DNA from: UBA721 sp002705165
GTDB taxonomy: Bacteria > Planctomycetota > Planctomycetia > Pirellulales > Pirellulaceae
Assembly (NCBI GenBank): GCA_045565995.1
Contig: JBJLEF010000001.1
Coordinates: forward strand, 1,984,001 to 2,048,000
DNA: 64,000 nucleotides
Direction: 5' to 3'
The notes below the pieces were generated by a model. It saw only the letters and a list, made by a program, of their open reading frames with translations, did not search any database and was not told the origin of the DNA. Positions 40,653 through 49,382 of this stretch are shown in pieces; positions within the stretch are counted from its first letter, which is position 1; each line of letters opens with the position of its first letter. Position numbers and translations under genes: made by a program.

Positions 40653-42569
40653 AACATGATTCAGCTAACTGTCGACAATATCGAAAAATACTTCTCCGAA
40701 GAAGCGGTACTCGACGGTGTATCTTTTGAACTGTCGAAAGGCGACCACGTAGCTCTTGTGGGACCTAACGGTGCAGGTAAGAGTACATTGGTAAACATCA
40801 TTACCGGTGTACTGGAGCCAGATAGCGGGACGATTGAGTTGCACCCTGCGATTCAAGTTGGCATTCTTGAGCAGCAGCCTGAATATGCGAAGGGTCGTAC
40901 TGTTTGGCAAGAAGCTGCTGCAGCATTAGAAGAATTGGCAACGCTTGCCGAAGAGGCTGAGCGTGTTGCCACAGAGATGGCTCAGGCGACTGGTGAACGG
41001 CAGGAAGAGCTGGCCCAGCGTTTTGACCGCCTACAGGTTCGTCTGTATCAGCAAGATGCATACAATATTGACTATCGGATAGAACGGATTCTGAGTGGTC
41101 TCGGATTTATTGAGTCTGAATTTCATAAGCCGGTGGAGCAGCTTTCCGGTGGTCAAAAGAATCGTCTGGCACTGGCAAAGCTATTATTAGCCGAACCTGA
41201 TTTGATGATATTGGACGAACCGTCAAATCATTTGGATATTGATGCAACCCAATGGTTGGAACGCTTTCTGGCTGCTAGTCAGGCTACAATTCTTTTAGTT
41301 AGCCATGATCGTTTTCTGATCGATCAAGTGGCTCAGAAGACGATTGAACTACATCAGGGGACGATTGAGATTTACAAAGGCAACTACTCGTCCTATATGC
41401 GGCAGAAAGATGACCGCAATGCAGTCCTTCGACGAACCTATGAAAAACAGCAGGATGAGATAGCCCGACTTGAAGAATTTGTGCGCCGTCACATTGGTAG
41501 CCAGAAAACCGCTCAGGCGGAAGATCGGCGGAAGAAGCTGGCACGTATGGAGCGTGTGAATCCGCCGCGTGAGATCAACGCGCCGGCAATGGGATTTCCC
41601 ATTCCTGAACGCAGTGGTGATATTGTGATTCGGGCAGAGCATATCTCCAAGGCCTTTGACTTCCCGCTTTTTGAAGATCTGACATTTGATATCTTACGTG
41701 GACAAAAGTGGGGAATTCTGGGACCTAACGGGACAGGTAAATCAACCCTGATGAAAATTCTCAATAGTGAACTGGAACCTGATGCAGGTGAGATTCACAT
41801 TGGAGCCAAGGTAAAGGCCGCCTATTTTGATCAGCATCTAACTTGTATTGATAGCGACAAAGAAGTCGTGGAGGCCATCAGACCGGATCACAAGGAATTT
41901 GTTGAACGTGAACGGCGTGACGTATTGGCTCGCTTTGGTATTACCAAAGAGATGGTCTTCAAGAAAGTAAGGCATTTGAGCGGTGGAGAACGCAATCGAA
42001 CGGCCTTGGCTTGGCTGTCCACCAGGGATGCCAACCTAATGTTTCTTGATGAGCCAACGAACCATCTCGATTTATGGGCCAGAGACTCTCTGGAACGAAC
42101 GGTATGTGATTATCAGGGAACCGTTGTGATTGTCAGCCACGATCGTTATTTTCTAGATCAGGTCTGTGACCTGCTGCTTGTAGTAGAGCCCGGTCGTTTT
42201 CGCGTGATTGACGGTAACTATTCTACCTATCAGACGTTGATTGATAGCGGATTAGCGAAAGAAGCCCGAGTTGAAATGGAGACTAGGCCGGAAGTAGCCG
42301 ACGCAAATCCTAAAGAGAAGAAATCCGGCAAAGCATCTAACTCCAAGCCTCGACGTAAAAGAAAGTTTCCTTACCGGAAGGTTGAGGAAATCGAAGCAGA
42401 GATTGCCGAAGTGGAATCTCGCATCGAAGTAATTTATTCTGAAATGGCCCAGGAAGAAGCTTTACGTGACGGCGGTGTCATGAAAGGGCTTAGCGATGAA
42501 CTTGGAACGGTACAACAGGCACTAGAACCGTTATACAACCATCTGGAAGAAGCGATAGAGCTGAATTAA
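40653..42569 (+). CDS. ABC-F family ATPase (Uup/YfmR-like)
   Basis: From ATG 40653 (MIQLTVDNI after an M-N pair) the product is ~638 residues; two closely spaced upstream ATGs make the exact start uncertain. Two nucleotide-binding domains are present: GPNGAGKST / LSGGQKNRLALAKLL / LMILDEPSNHLD, and GPNGTGKST / LSGGERNRTALAWL / LMFLDEPTNHLD. The linker KTAQAEDRRKKLARMERV is typical. A C-terminal coiled coil (EEIEAEIAEVESRIEVIY) resembles Uup's. ABC-F proteins act on ribosomes rather than transport. It overlaps the convergent prepilin-peptidase gene by 4 bp. Confidence 0.9.
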   Translation, partial: NMIQLTVDNIEKYFSEEAVLDGVSFELSKGDHVALVGPNGAGKSTLVNIITGVLEPDSGTIELHPAIQVGILEQQPEYAKGRTVWQEAAAALEELATLAEEAERVATEMAQATGERQEELAQRFDRLQVRLYQQDAYNIDYRIERILSGLGFIESEFHKPVEQLSGGQKNRLALAKLLLAEPDLMILDEPSNHLDIDATQWLERFLAASQATILLVSHDRFLIDQVAQKTIELHQGTIEIYKGNYSSYMRQKDDRNAVLRRTYEKQQDEIARLEEFVRRHIGSQKTAQAEDRRKKLARMERVNPPREINAPAMGFPIPERSGDIVIRAEHISKAFDFPLFEDLTFDILRGQKWGILGPNGTGKSTLMKILNSELEPDAGEIHIGAKVKAAYFDQHLTCIDSDKEVVEAIRPDHKEFVERERRDVLARFGITKEMVFKKVRHLSGGERNRTALAWLSTRDANLMFLDEPTNHLDLWARDSLERTVCDYQGTVVIVSHDRYFLDQVCDLLLVVEPGRFRVIDGNYSTYQTLIDSGLAKEARVEMETRPEVADANPKEKKSGKASNSKPRRKRKFPYRKVEEIEAEIAEVESRIEVIYSEMAQEEALRDGGVMKGLSDELGTVQQALEPLYNHLEEAIELN

Positions 42570-43696
42570 ATAGAATTCCCCGGAAGCCAATTCTCGAACC
42601 ATCCCATCCAGAAGCGGAATGTGAAAATGGTGATGATCACACTCAGCCATAAAAGTTCTGTAGCAGAACGCTCTTTGGAAAAGATTCGAATAATAAGAAG
42701 CATCATTCCGGTCAGACACCCGGCGACGACAGTTGCCTGCCAGCCTAGGAAACTTCCTGTAAGTGCCATTAGGATGGTAAACTCCGGGAGCTCCCGAAAA
42801 TTCTTTTTCATTAGTAACTGAGTGGATAGTATCCCCAGGATGCCGCCAGAACCTAGTCCACAGAGCATGGGAAGCACGCTAGCAAACATTGAGTTGATGG
42901 AGGTGATTTCTTGATGCGTGTGGGTAAAGGGAATTGCCAGTGGCCAGCAGATTGCTGTGATGATTGAAATGAAAAATCCAAAATAGAAGATGTTGCGAGG
43001 GATTCGTTGTTGCTGAAGACTTACTAATCCTGTGGTCATCAGGATAAAGATAAGACAGGAGTGCATTAGGAAATAACCGATAAAACGGGGTTCGGGGGAT
43101 ATTACGAATCTTTGGAAACTAAACATGACGCTGTTGGTAGGTTGGAATAGATTAGCGCCCGCACCTATCATTTCCACTAACGCCAACGTACCGATGGCGA
43201 TGGCAGAGATGACTTCCACGATTAAATAACGCCCGGATATTTCCACTTCACAGGTGCGGCACTTTCCTCTTAGCCACAACCAGCCAAATATAGGGAAATT
43301 GTCCCGCATTTTAAGTTTGGTGTTGCAACTCTCGCAATAAGAGGATCCAAGTAATGTTCCCCCACGTGGTAGTCGCCAGGCGATCACATTGAGGAAAGAA
43401 CCGAAGCTGGCTCCGAAGAAAAAGAACCAGAAGATTCCCGCCGTCATCAGGAAATATGTAGAAAATTGTTCGATGAAAAAGGCTACGCCAAGATCATGCC
43501 CTATTTGGAGCTTCTCTATAAAATTGATCGTCGCGAGTAGAAGTGGAGTCCCGATGAAGATCAGGAGAACTAGGCCGCCTGCGATTTTGCGGCCGTGGCG
43601 TCGAAAGAAATGGCTTTTGATGGGGGTATCATCCGGTTTTAATGAATCGTCGTCCGAAATCAAATTCTCCAATGGCTGATTGTCTGTAGTGTTCAT
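42566..43696 (-). CDS. Prepilin-peptidase-like membrane protein (catalytic Asp not evident)
   Basis: 376 residues with a long N-terminal extension, then FGASFGSFLNVIAWRLPRG and two zinc-binding CxxC pairs (C121/C124, C146/C149) as in the N-terminal domain of A24 prepilin peptidases. The polytopic C-terminal part has SLQQQRIPRN where family members have D-x6-P, so Ser226 occupies the aspartate position. No GxGD motif is seen before the LTGSFLGWQ helix (residues 313-320). It may be an inactive or methyltransferase-only relative. No pilin gene is adjacent. Confidence 0.65.
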   Translation of the reverse strand: MNTTDNQPLENLISDDDSLKPDDTPIKSHFFRRHGRKIAGGLVLLIFIGTPLLLATINFIEKLQIGHDLGVAFFIEQFSTYFLMTAGIFWFFFFGASFGSFLNVIAWRLPRGGTLLGSSYCESCNTKLKMRDNFPIFGWLWLRGKCRTCEVEISGRYLIVEVISAIAIGTLALVEMIGAGANLFQPTNSVMFSFQRFVISPEPRFIGYFLMHSCLIFILMTTGLVSLQQQRIPRNIFYFGFFISIITAICWPLAIPFTHTHQEITSINSMFASVLPMLCGLGSGGILGILSTQLLMKKNFRELPEFTILMALTGSFLGWQATVVAGCLTGMMLLIIRIFSKERSATELLWLSVIITIFTFRFWMGWFENWLPGNSI

Positions 43697-43801
43697 GACT
43701 CGTATTATATCGACACATCAGAAATCAGGGCTAAGCAATTCTTCCAACCTCCAGATTTTGATCCAATCTGTTTCGCTTTGACAAAAGTCTTTGCATTGAG
43801 G

Positions 43802-44275
43802 TCAAACGTTTGCGGAAAACATCAGGAATAACACGGTAAAGTAGTAGCTTACACACAGAGCGATGGCACCAATGGCTGAGAGTACCTGGGATTTCGGTAA
43901 TCGCCGTAGGTATGTTTCTGCTAGCATTGCAACGGCACTTAATGACATGATTATTAGGTGCCGGAGTTGATAGGTTTCATTAATAAAACAAGTTAACATC
44001 ACCATTCCCCAAAAAATGATTGCGGTGAACGGGCGGAGGCGTTCCCGGATCAGAAGCGTAAGCGAGCCAATAAACGTGATGAGACAAAGTAGCGGGGAAA
44101 GGATCAATCCTGGAAAAAATAAAGCGAAGGAAGGCCTGAAAAGTAATGGAAATCCATAATCCTGAAATCCATCTGAGAATAGAATCCATCCCGTTGCGGC
44201 GAAAAAAATTACAGAACAAATCATGCAGATTAAAAGGGAGCGTCGTTGCGATTCTTTTTTAGTGGTTTGAATCAT
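43802..44275 (-). CDS. Hypothetical membrane protein, four or five TM segments
   Basis: 157 residues, almost wholly hydrophobic after a basic N-terminus (MIQTTKKESQRRSL). Helices lie near 13-32, 45-68, 80-98, 101-116 and 130-152. No motif is recognised. The stop is 105 bp upstream of the start of the prepilin-peptidase-like gene on the same strand, so co-transcription is possible. Confidence 0.6.
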   Translation of the reverse strand: MIQTTKKESQRRSLLICMICSVIFFAATGWILFSDGFQDYGFPLLFRPSFALFFPGLILSPLLCLITFIGSLTLLIRERLRPFTAIIFWGMVMLTCFINETYQLRHLIIMSLSAVAMLAETYLRRLPKSQVLSAIGAIALCVSYYFTVLFLMFSANV

Positions 44276-44641
<366 letters not shown>

Positions 44642-44792
44642 AGGTCATGCTCAGAGATTGATTTACGACCAATTCATCGGACATAAATCAAAGGAATCTG
44701 AAATTGATCCCCTCAGTTGAGACAAAAAATGTGACTTTTGTTGTCTCAACTCATAAGTAAAAAGATACATTATTAAAAAATATGAACAACCC

Positions 44793-44820
44793 CCCTCAAT
44801 ATCATCTTGAGGGTATTTTT
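44793..44820 (+). terminator. Hairpin with T-run next to TPR gene
   Basis: CCCTCAA and TTGAGGG pair around a 7-base loop, followed by TATTTTT on the plus strand. The adjacent gene is on the minus strand, where the hairpin is followed by TTGTTCATATTTTTT, so it could work in either direction. Confidence 0.6.
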
Positions 44821-44827
44821 AATTGGC

Positions 44828-46201
44828 TCAATGAAGTAGCGGACTAGCTGAGAATCCCAGTTGGTCAATCCGTTCACGATCTTTCCTCGCCTTGGCAACC
44901 TGATGCGTCGCATCATAAGCCAAAGAACGGTGATATAAGATGACTGCCAGATTCTTGGCTCGTTCGTGACGTTGTTGTTTTACAAAATCAGCATCGGCCA
45001 CTCGATCTTTCTCATACTCCAAGACCTCGTCAAATTGCTTTAGCTCGTACTCGGTTGCCCCGACCGCCACTTCCAGATCGATCAAAGCCAGATGGTGGTT
45101 TCCTTGCAAGTGATAAATATATCCACGAGTATCGAGAGCCATGGGGATGAATGAATGCGTAGAAAATGACATCAATAGATTTCCAAAATGAGCATCCTTC
45201 GGAGTGAAGTATTTACTGTCCACTCCCAATTCCTTAGCCTGTCGCCGATCCGTCACGATTTGATTCGTCACCTTGTTTTCAGGCCGGTCTTCCTCCGGGA
45301 TTCGTTTTAGACAGGCAGCACGGAAAAGTAGCACATTACCAAAGAGGGATTCAAAGTTTACAATGAGTTGTGCAAGCTCCTTTTTTTCGAAGGCCTTCCA
45401 GGTAATCGATGGAGAGGTTGCCTGAAGGAGTGCGTGGTGTCGGCTGAGTTTATCGACGGCCTTGTTTAGATTTTCTATCGCGGTTGGGTAATTCTCCTGA
45501 CGATATGCCTGATACGCTGCTTGAACATAGTACATCGGGTCGCTGTAGAGGAAGTAGATCTCTCCCCCAAAGAGTTCCAGACATATACTCGCACTGGCCA
45601 ATGCTTCTTTCAAGTGTGAGTTGCTAACCGCCAGTTGGTAGGCTTGGTTGTTATGAAGGTTGGCTTCCTTGAGTAATGAAAGTTGTCTGATGCGATCATC
45701 GGTTTCGTACCAAGTATTGATGATTACCCATTGTTGCCAGGTCTCGTCGGAGGGCTGTTTGTCATGCATCGAACGACTATTAAGATGATTGCATAGCTGC
45801 ATTCGCAACTGAATCGTCAATGCGGACTCTCCGGTAGTTATTAGATTTGCAATCAACATCTGGTAGATGTCAATAGCTTCGTTATATCGCCCCAGTTCAG
45901 CAAGCCAGTCTGCACGTTCCGTCAATAATGAGGGATTATCAGCGTCCCAATTAAGTGCTTGAGAACTCAGCTCAAGCGCCATTTCGCGGTCTTTAGTATC
46001 CCAGTGATTACGAGCAGCGGCTTGCTTCCATAATGCAACTTCCGAAGGAATCCATTGCATGGTAATGGGTAGGAGAATCAGACCACACAAAAGGGAATAT
46101 GCCCAGCGAAGCCCGGACTTGCTGGTGTCATCTCCGTACGATTCGCTGGTTAGCGAATCAGGATCGGCTATGCTTTCGTATTCGTTTTTATAGGAGCTCA
46201 T
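44828..46201 (-). CDS. TPR-repeat protein with N-terminal membrane anchor
   Basis: 457 residues. A hydrophilic N-terminus is followed by one TM helix (residues ~32-52, LRWAYSLLCGLILLPITMQW). Tetratricopeptide units follow: LELSSQALNWDADNPSLLTERADWLAELGRYNEAIDIYQML, YYVQAAYQAYRQENYPTAIENLNKAV, and LDTRGYIYHLQGNHHLALIDLEVAVGATEYE. It is a scaffold for protein interactions, probably in the periplasm. No catalytic domain is visible. Confidence 0.75.
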   Translation of the reverse strand: MSSYKNEYESIADPDSLTSESYGDDTSKSGLRWAYSLLCGLILLPITMQWIPSEVALWKQAAARNHWDTKDREMALELSSQALNWDADNPSLLTERADWLAELGRYNEAIDIYQMLIANLITTGESALTIQLRMQLCNHLNSRSMHDKQPSDETWQQWVIINTWYETDDRIRQLSLLKEANLHNNQAYQLAVSNSHLKEALASASICLELFGGEIYFLYSDPMYYVQAAYQAYRQENYPTAIENLNKAVDKLSRHHALLQATSPSITWKAFEKKELAQLIVNFESLFGNVLLFRAACLKRIPEEDRPENKVTNQIVTDRRQAKELGVDSKYFTPKDAHFGNLLMSFSTHSFIPMALDTRGYIYHLQGNHHLALIDLEVAVGATEYELKQFDEVLEYEKDRVADADFVKQQRHERAKNLAVILYHRSLAYDATHQVAKARKDRERIDQLGFSASPLLH

Positions 46202-46229
46202 TAGAATGTAGTCGCTTGTCGGAAGTGGC

Positions 46230-46985
46230 TTACCACGGCGTCATACCGCCGTTAACGCAGAGCGTTTGTCCCGTGACAAAGGATGCTTCTTCACTGGCAA
46301 AGTACAGAACGGCATCGGCTACATCGCGAGGAATTCCCCAGCGGCCTGCTGGAATCAGTGCCAGATAGCCATCTTTTTCTTCCTCAGGATCATCGGCATG
46401 CCGATCGGTCGGGATCCAGCCAGGAGCGATCATATTGACGGTAATGCCCGTGTCGGCAAATTCAGTAGCCATACTACGAGTCCAACCGACCTGTCCACCT
46501 TTAGCAGCCACGTAGGCACTGAAGTCGCCAACGCTGCGGTGATAGACTTCACTTACTATATTAACAATGCGTCCCCAGCCTTGTTGCTTCATAGATGCCA
46601 TACCGCGTTGCGTCATGAGAAAGGGACTTTTTATAAAAAAGTCGATCATGTCCTGATAGAATGCCCAGTCGTATTCATCGATTGGCTTATGAGGCTGATC
46701 GCAAGTGGCATTAGGCACGAGAATGTCAGGATTGCCAAGTTGCCTTTCGGTCTCGGAGAAAAGTTTGTCGATTCCGTCTTCGGTAATTGCACTGGCCTGA
46801 ATAAGGCAGGTGTCGATACCGGCAGCTTGGTATTCTTCCAATGCGTTTTGTGCTCGTTCTTCGTTATAGCAAAAGTTGACCGGGACTTTGGCGCCGGCTT
46901 GTCCGAGTGCCATGCCGATTTCCTTACCGAGTCCGCTACTGTTACCGGTCACAATGGCCACGTGGCCTTCAAGGCTGAATGCCAT
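46230..46985 (-). CDS. Short-chain dehydrogenase/reductase (FabG-like or glucose dehydrogenase-like)
   Basis: 251 residues. Cofactor motif TGNSSGLGKEIG (TGxxxGxG) at residues 14-25, NAT in place of the usual NNAG (VPNATCDQPHKP), the catalytic Tyr-Lys pair YVAAKGG, and APGWIPTDR with a C-terminal SFVTGQTLCVNGGMTPW. NAD(P)-dependent reduction or oxidation of a carbonyl/alcohol; the substrate is not assignable. Its stop lies 28 bp upstream of the TPR gene start on the same strand. Confidence 0.85.
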   Translation of the reverse strand: MAFSLEGHVAIVTGNSSGLGKEIGMALGQAGAKVPVNFCYNEERAQNALEEYQAAGIDTCLIQASAITEDGIDKLFSETERQLGNPDILVPNATCDQPHKPIDEYDWAFYQDMIDFFIKSPFLMTQRGMASMKQQGWGRIVNIVSEVYHRSVGDFSAYVAAKGGQVGWTRSMATEFADTGITVNMIAPGWIPTDRHADDPEEEKDGYLALIPAGRWGIPRDVADAVLYFASEEASFVTGQTLCVNGGMTPW

Positions 46986-47095
46986 ACTTTCTCTCCTGCT
47001 TAAACTGGGTGTTCCACCGAGGAACTTAAACTTCGTTACTCGTCAGTTTATCTGTGCCAGTGCGATGGCACAACAGACGGTGATCCATGACGAAA

Positions 47096-47131
47096 AAAAC
47101 GGCTTTAGGCAAGGAAGCCTAAAGCCGTTTT
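47096..47131 (-). terminator. Strong bidirectional terminator
   Basis: AAAACGGCTTTAGGC and GCCTAAAGCCGTTTT form a perfect 15-bp stem around AAGGAA. A/T runs on both sides permit use on either strand. It ends the Gln-rich lipoprotein gene. Confidence 0.95.
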
Positions 47132-47186
47132 CAGTTTTGAAAGGGAACTGCAGTTGCAGCCGATGGAGCCAGTTCTGCGATTCAGA

Positions 47187-48023
47187 TTACTGACCGTTGA
47201 AGCTGCCTCCGTTAGGTGTGTAATAACCGTTTGTACCACCAGTGCTACCTGGTCGGTAAGCTGGCATAGGAGTGGTGGTATTACCATTCGGTTGGAAACT
47301 ACCACCGGCTGATTGATAATTGCCACCATCGAACTGGGTATTCGCGGGAGTTCCCGAAACGTAAGCAGCTGCTCCTTGCGTTTGTTCTGTTCCCGTGGCA
47401 CCGTAGGTTGGAACCTTAGGAGACCCTGGCGTTTGGTTTGGCTGATATGATCCAACATTAGCATTCGGGTTGTAGAAACCGCCACCGTTGTAGTTACCAG
47501 CGGTCTCCTGCAGCGTACCGGCTGTTGGGGGGTTTTGGTTTGGACCGGCAACATTGAAGTTCTGGCCTTGTGGTTGGTACTGTTGCGGAGCTTGAGCTGG
47601 ATAAGTAGCGGCTTGGTTACCGTACTGTTGTTGGCCGTAAAGCGGTTGCTGCTGTGGTTGTTGTTGGCCGTATAGCGGTTGCTGCGGTGGCTGATTTTGT
47701 CCCTGAGCTTGCTGGCCAGGTTGGTTGGTCAGGTAGTTGGTGTTGCCAACATTGGTTGACTCATACTGCTGCCCATATGTGCTTTGAGCGGTCGTGTTGC
47801 CGGTGTTACCATAACGCTGAGAGTAATCTACGGTGGAAGCGTTATAGTCGTTCGATGGTGTGTCCTGACTACCGTAGTATGACTGTGCAGGCTTGTCATC
47901 ACTGGCAAAGTAGCTCATGCCGGGCAGTTTGCTCCAGCTAAAAGATTTACACCCTGTCAGGCAGACAGAAGATGCACAGAGTACTGCGAGGACGGGAAAC
48001 CATCGTCGATTTGAGGTTGTCAT
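47187..48023 (-). CDS. Gln/Asn/Pro/Gly-rich lipoprotein (low complexity)
   Basis: 278 residues. MTTSNRRWFPVLAVLCASSVCLTGC gives a lipobox with Cys25. The mature chain is almost free of charged residues and dominated by Q, N, G, P, Y, S and T, with a 12-residue unit QQPLYGQQQPQQ repeated imperfectly and many YG/YQ pairs. This is a prion-like, intrinsically disordered composition. It is probably an exposed envelope or matrix component. Flanking terminators show it is monocistronic. Function unknown. Confidence 0.7.
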   Translation of the reverse strand: MTTSNRRWFPVLAVLCASSVCLTGCKSFSWSKLPGMSYFASDDKPAQSYYGSQDTPSNDYNASTVDYSQRYGNTGNTTAQSTYGQQYESTNVGNTNYLTNQPGQQAQGQNQPPQQPLYGQQQPQQQPLYGQQQYGNQAATYPAQAPQQYQPQGQNFNVAGPNQNPPTAGTLQETAGNYNGGGFYNPNANVGSYQPNQTPGSPKVPTYGATGTEQTQGAAAYVSGTPANTQFDGGNYQSAGGSFQPNGNTTTPMPAYRPGSTGGTNGYYTPNGGSFNGQ

Positions 48024-48231
48024 TTTTTATTCCTTTCAAAACCATAATTGTTGGTCGCTTGGAGAAATCCATGAATCACCGCACCAGCCGGTTCTTCTTA
48101 GGGCTTTGTACTAAGGCGGGTCACTGCGGAGAGGATTTCTTTCAGCGTCGGGCAATAGTATCTTTTGAGCTCAAATCGGGTCAATATGGGTTTCGCAAAT
48201 TCGTTAGGAATTAACAGATGATTTGAAGACG

Positions 48232-48271
48232 AAAAAAGCTTCATCAGAGCAAGACTCTGATGAAGCTTTTT
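48232..48271 (-). terminator. Bidirectional terminator after sod
   Basis: AAAAAGCTTCATCAGAG and CTCTGATGAAGCTTTTT pair over 17 bp around CAAGA. Confidence 0.95.
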
Positions 48272-48318
48272 GGCTTTTGAATCGTAGTTAGACTACGAGA
48301 TCGATCGGAACGTAGGCA

Positions 48319-48927
48319 CTAGGCAGTTGCTGCCGCATATCGTCGAGCAACTTCGTCCCAATTGACTACATTCCAGAAAGCTGTAATGTAGTCAGGACGT
48401 CGATTTTGGTAGTTCAGGTAGTACGCGTGTTCCCAAACGTCCAGTCCGAGGATAGGTGTACGGCCAGCCATTAGCGGGTTGTCCTGATTAGGAGTGCTTT
48501 CAACCACCAATTGACCATTGTCGACACTAATCCAGGCCCATCCGCTACCGAAGCGAGTGGCCGCTGCGGCTGAGAACTGTTCTTTTAGGCCGTCCAAGCT
48601 ACCGAAAGCACTGTTGATGGCTTCAGCCAGGTCACCGGAGGGTTCGCCGCCCCCGTTAGGGCAGAGAACAGACCAAAAAAGTGAATGATTTGCGTGACCG
48701 CCACCATTGTTTTGTACAGCTCCACGTTTATCTTCAGGAACACTTGCTAAATCAGAAACGAGATCTTCGACTGATTTACCTTCCAATTCAGAGCCGTCAA
48801 TCGCAGCATTCACTTTTGCGACGTAGCCAGCATGGTGTTTGCTGTGGTGGATTTCCATAGTACGAGCATCGATGTGTGGCTCGAGCGCATCGTAGGCGTA
48901 AGGTAATTCAGGTAGTTCGTATGCCAT
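48319..48927 (-). CDS. sodA: Superoxide dismutase (Fe/Mn family)
   Basis: 202 residues. The N-terminal MEIHHSKHHAGYVAKVN helix contains the first metal histidine (HHxxxHHxxY). NHSLFW carries the second ligand, and DVWEHAYYLNYQNRRPDYI carries the Asp and last His. Dismutes superoxide in the cytoplasm. Mn versus Fe preference cannot be settled by eye, though GSGWAWI and the QDNP segment are as in Mn types. Confidence 0.92.
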   Translation of the reverse strand: MAYELPELPYAYDALEPHIDARTMEIHHSKHHAGYVAKVNAAIDGSELEGKSVEDLVSDLASVPEDKRGAVQNNGGGHANHSLFWSVLCPNGGGEPSGDLAEAINSAFGSLDGLKEQFSAAAATRFGSGWAWISVDNGQLVVESTPNQDNPLMAGRTPILGLDVWEHAYYLNYQNRRPDYITAFWNVVNWDEVARRYAAATA

Positions 48928-49382
48928 TTGTTTCTTTCTGAACTAAAACAGTGATTAACAACAGGGAGTATTGGAGAGACTGAAATCAGAGTTAGCCTGA
49001 TGTCTTGATACACAACCTGACATTATGCCGATTTCATTATTAATACTCGAAGATAACCCAAAAAAACGGTTCTGACAACGACATATAGAGGTGGACTGAT
49101 GTAAGTGCTGAGAAGCGAGCCGATAGTGATTGGATTCGTGAGAATTCATCTGACAAATCCCCGCATAAACGCGGTACTTTGACCTTGGGGTTTGTTGAGG
49201 CAGAACCTTGGGATCCGATGGGGGAGCGAGCCCTTCGATTAAATTCTCCACATCTCGAGGCCCCAGCTCTGATTTGCTTTATTTGGGGTGGTTTTTGTGC
49301 CGAAGATGATAGTAGGCCTTGCGCGGACTGCTGCGCATCTGAGAGAAATCAATACAACCGGATTCAGGGATAGATCTGACTA
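48928..49382. other. Divergent intergenic region (455 bp)
   Basis: No gene is supported. It should contain promoters for sod (minus) and the acidic membrane protein (plus). Near-repeat pairs CCTTGGGGTTTG and CCTTGGGATCCG occur at 49183-49215. Short open frames here are likely spurious. Confidence 0.4.

Noticed and set aside
46266..47003. 245-codon plus-strand ORF
   Set aside because: Fully antisense to the SDR gene, which has clear motifs; the opposite frame is an artefact of codon bias.
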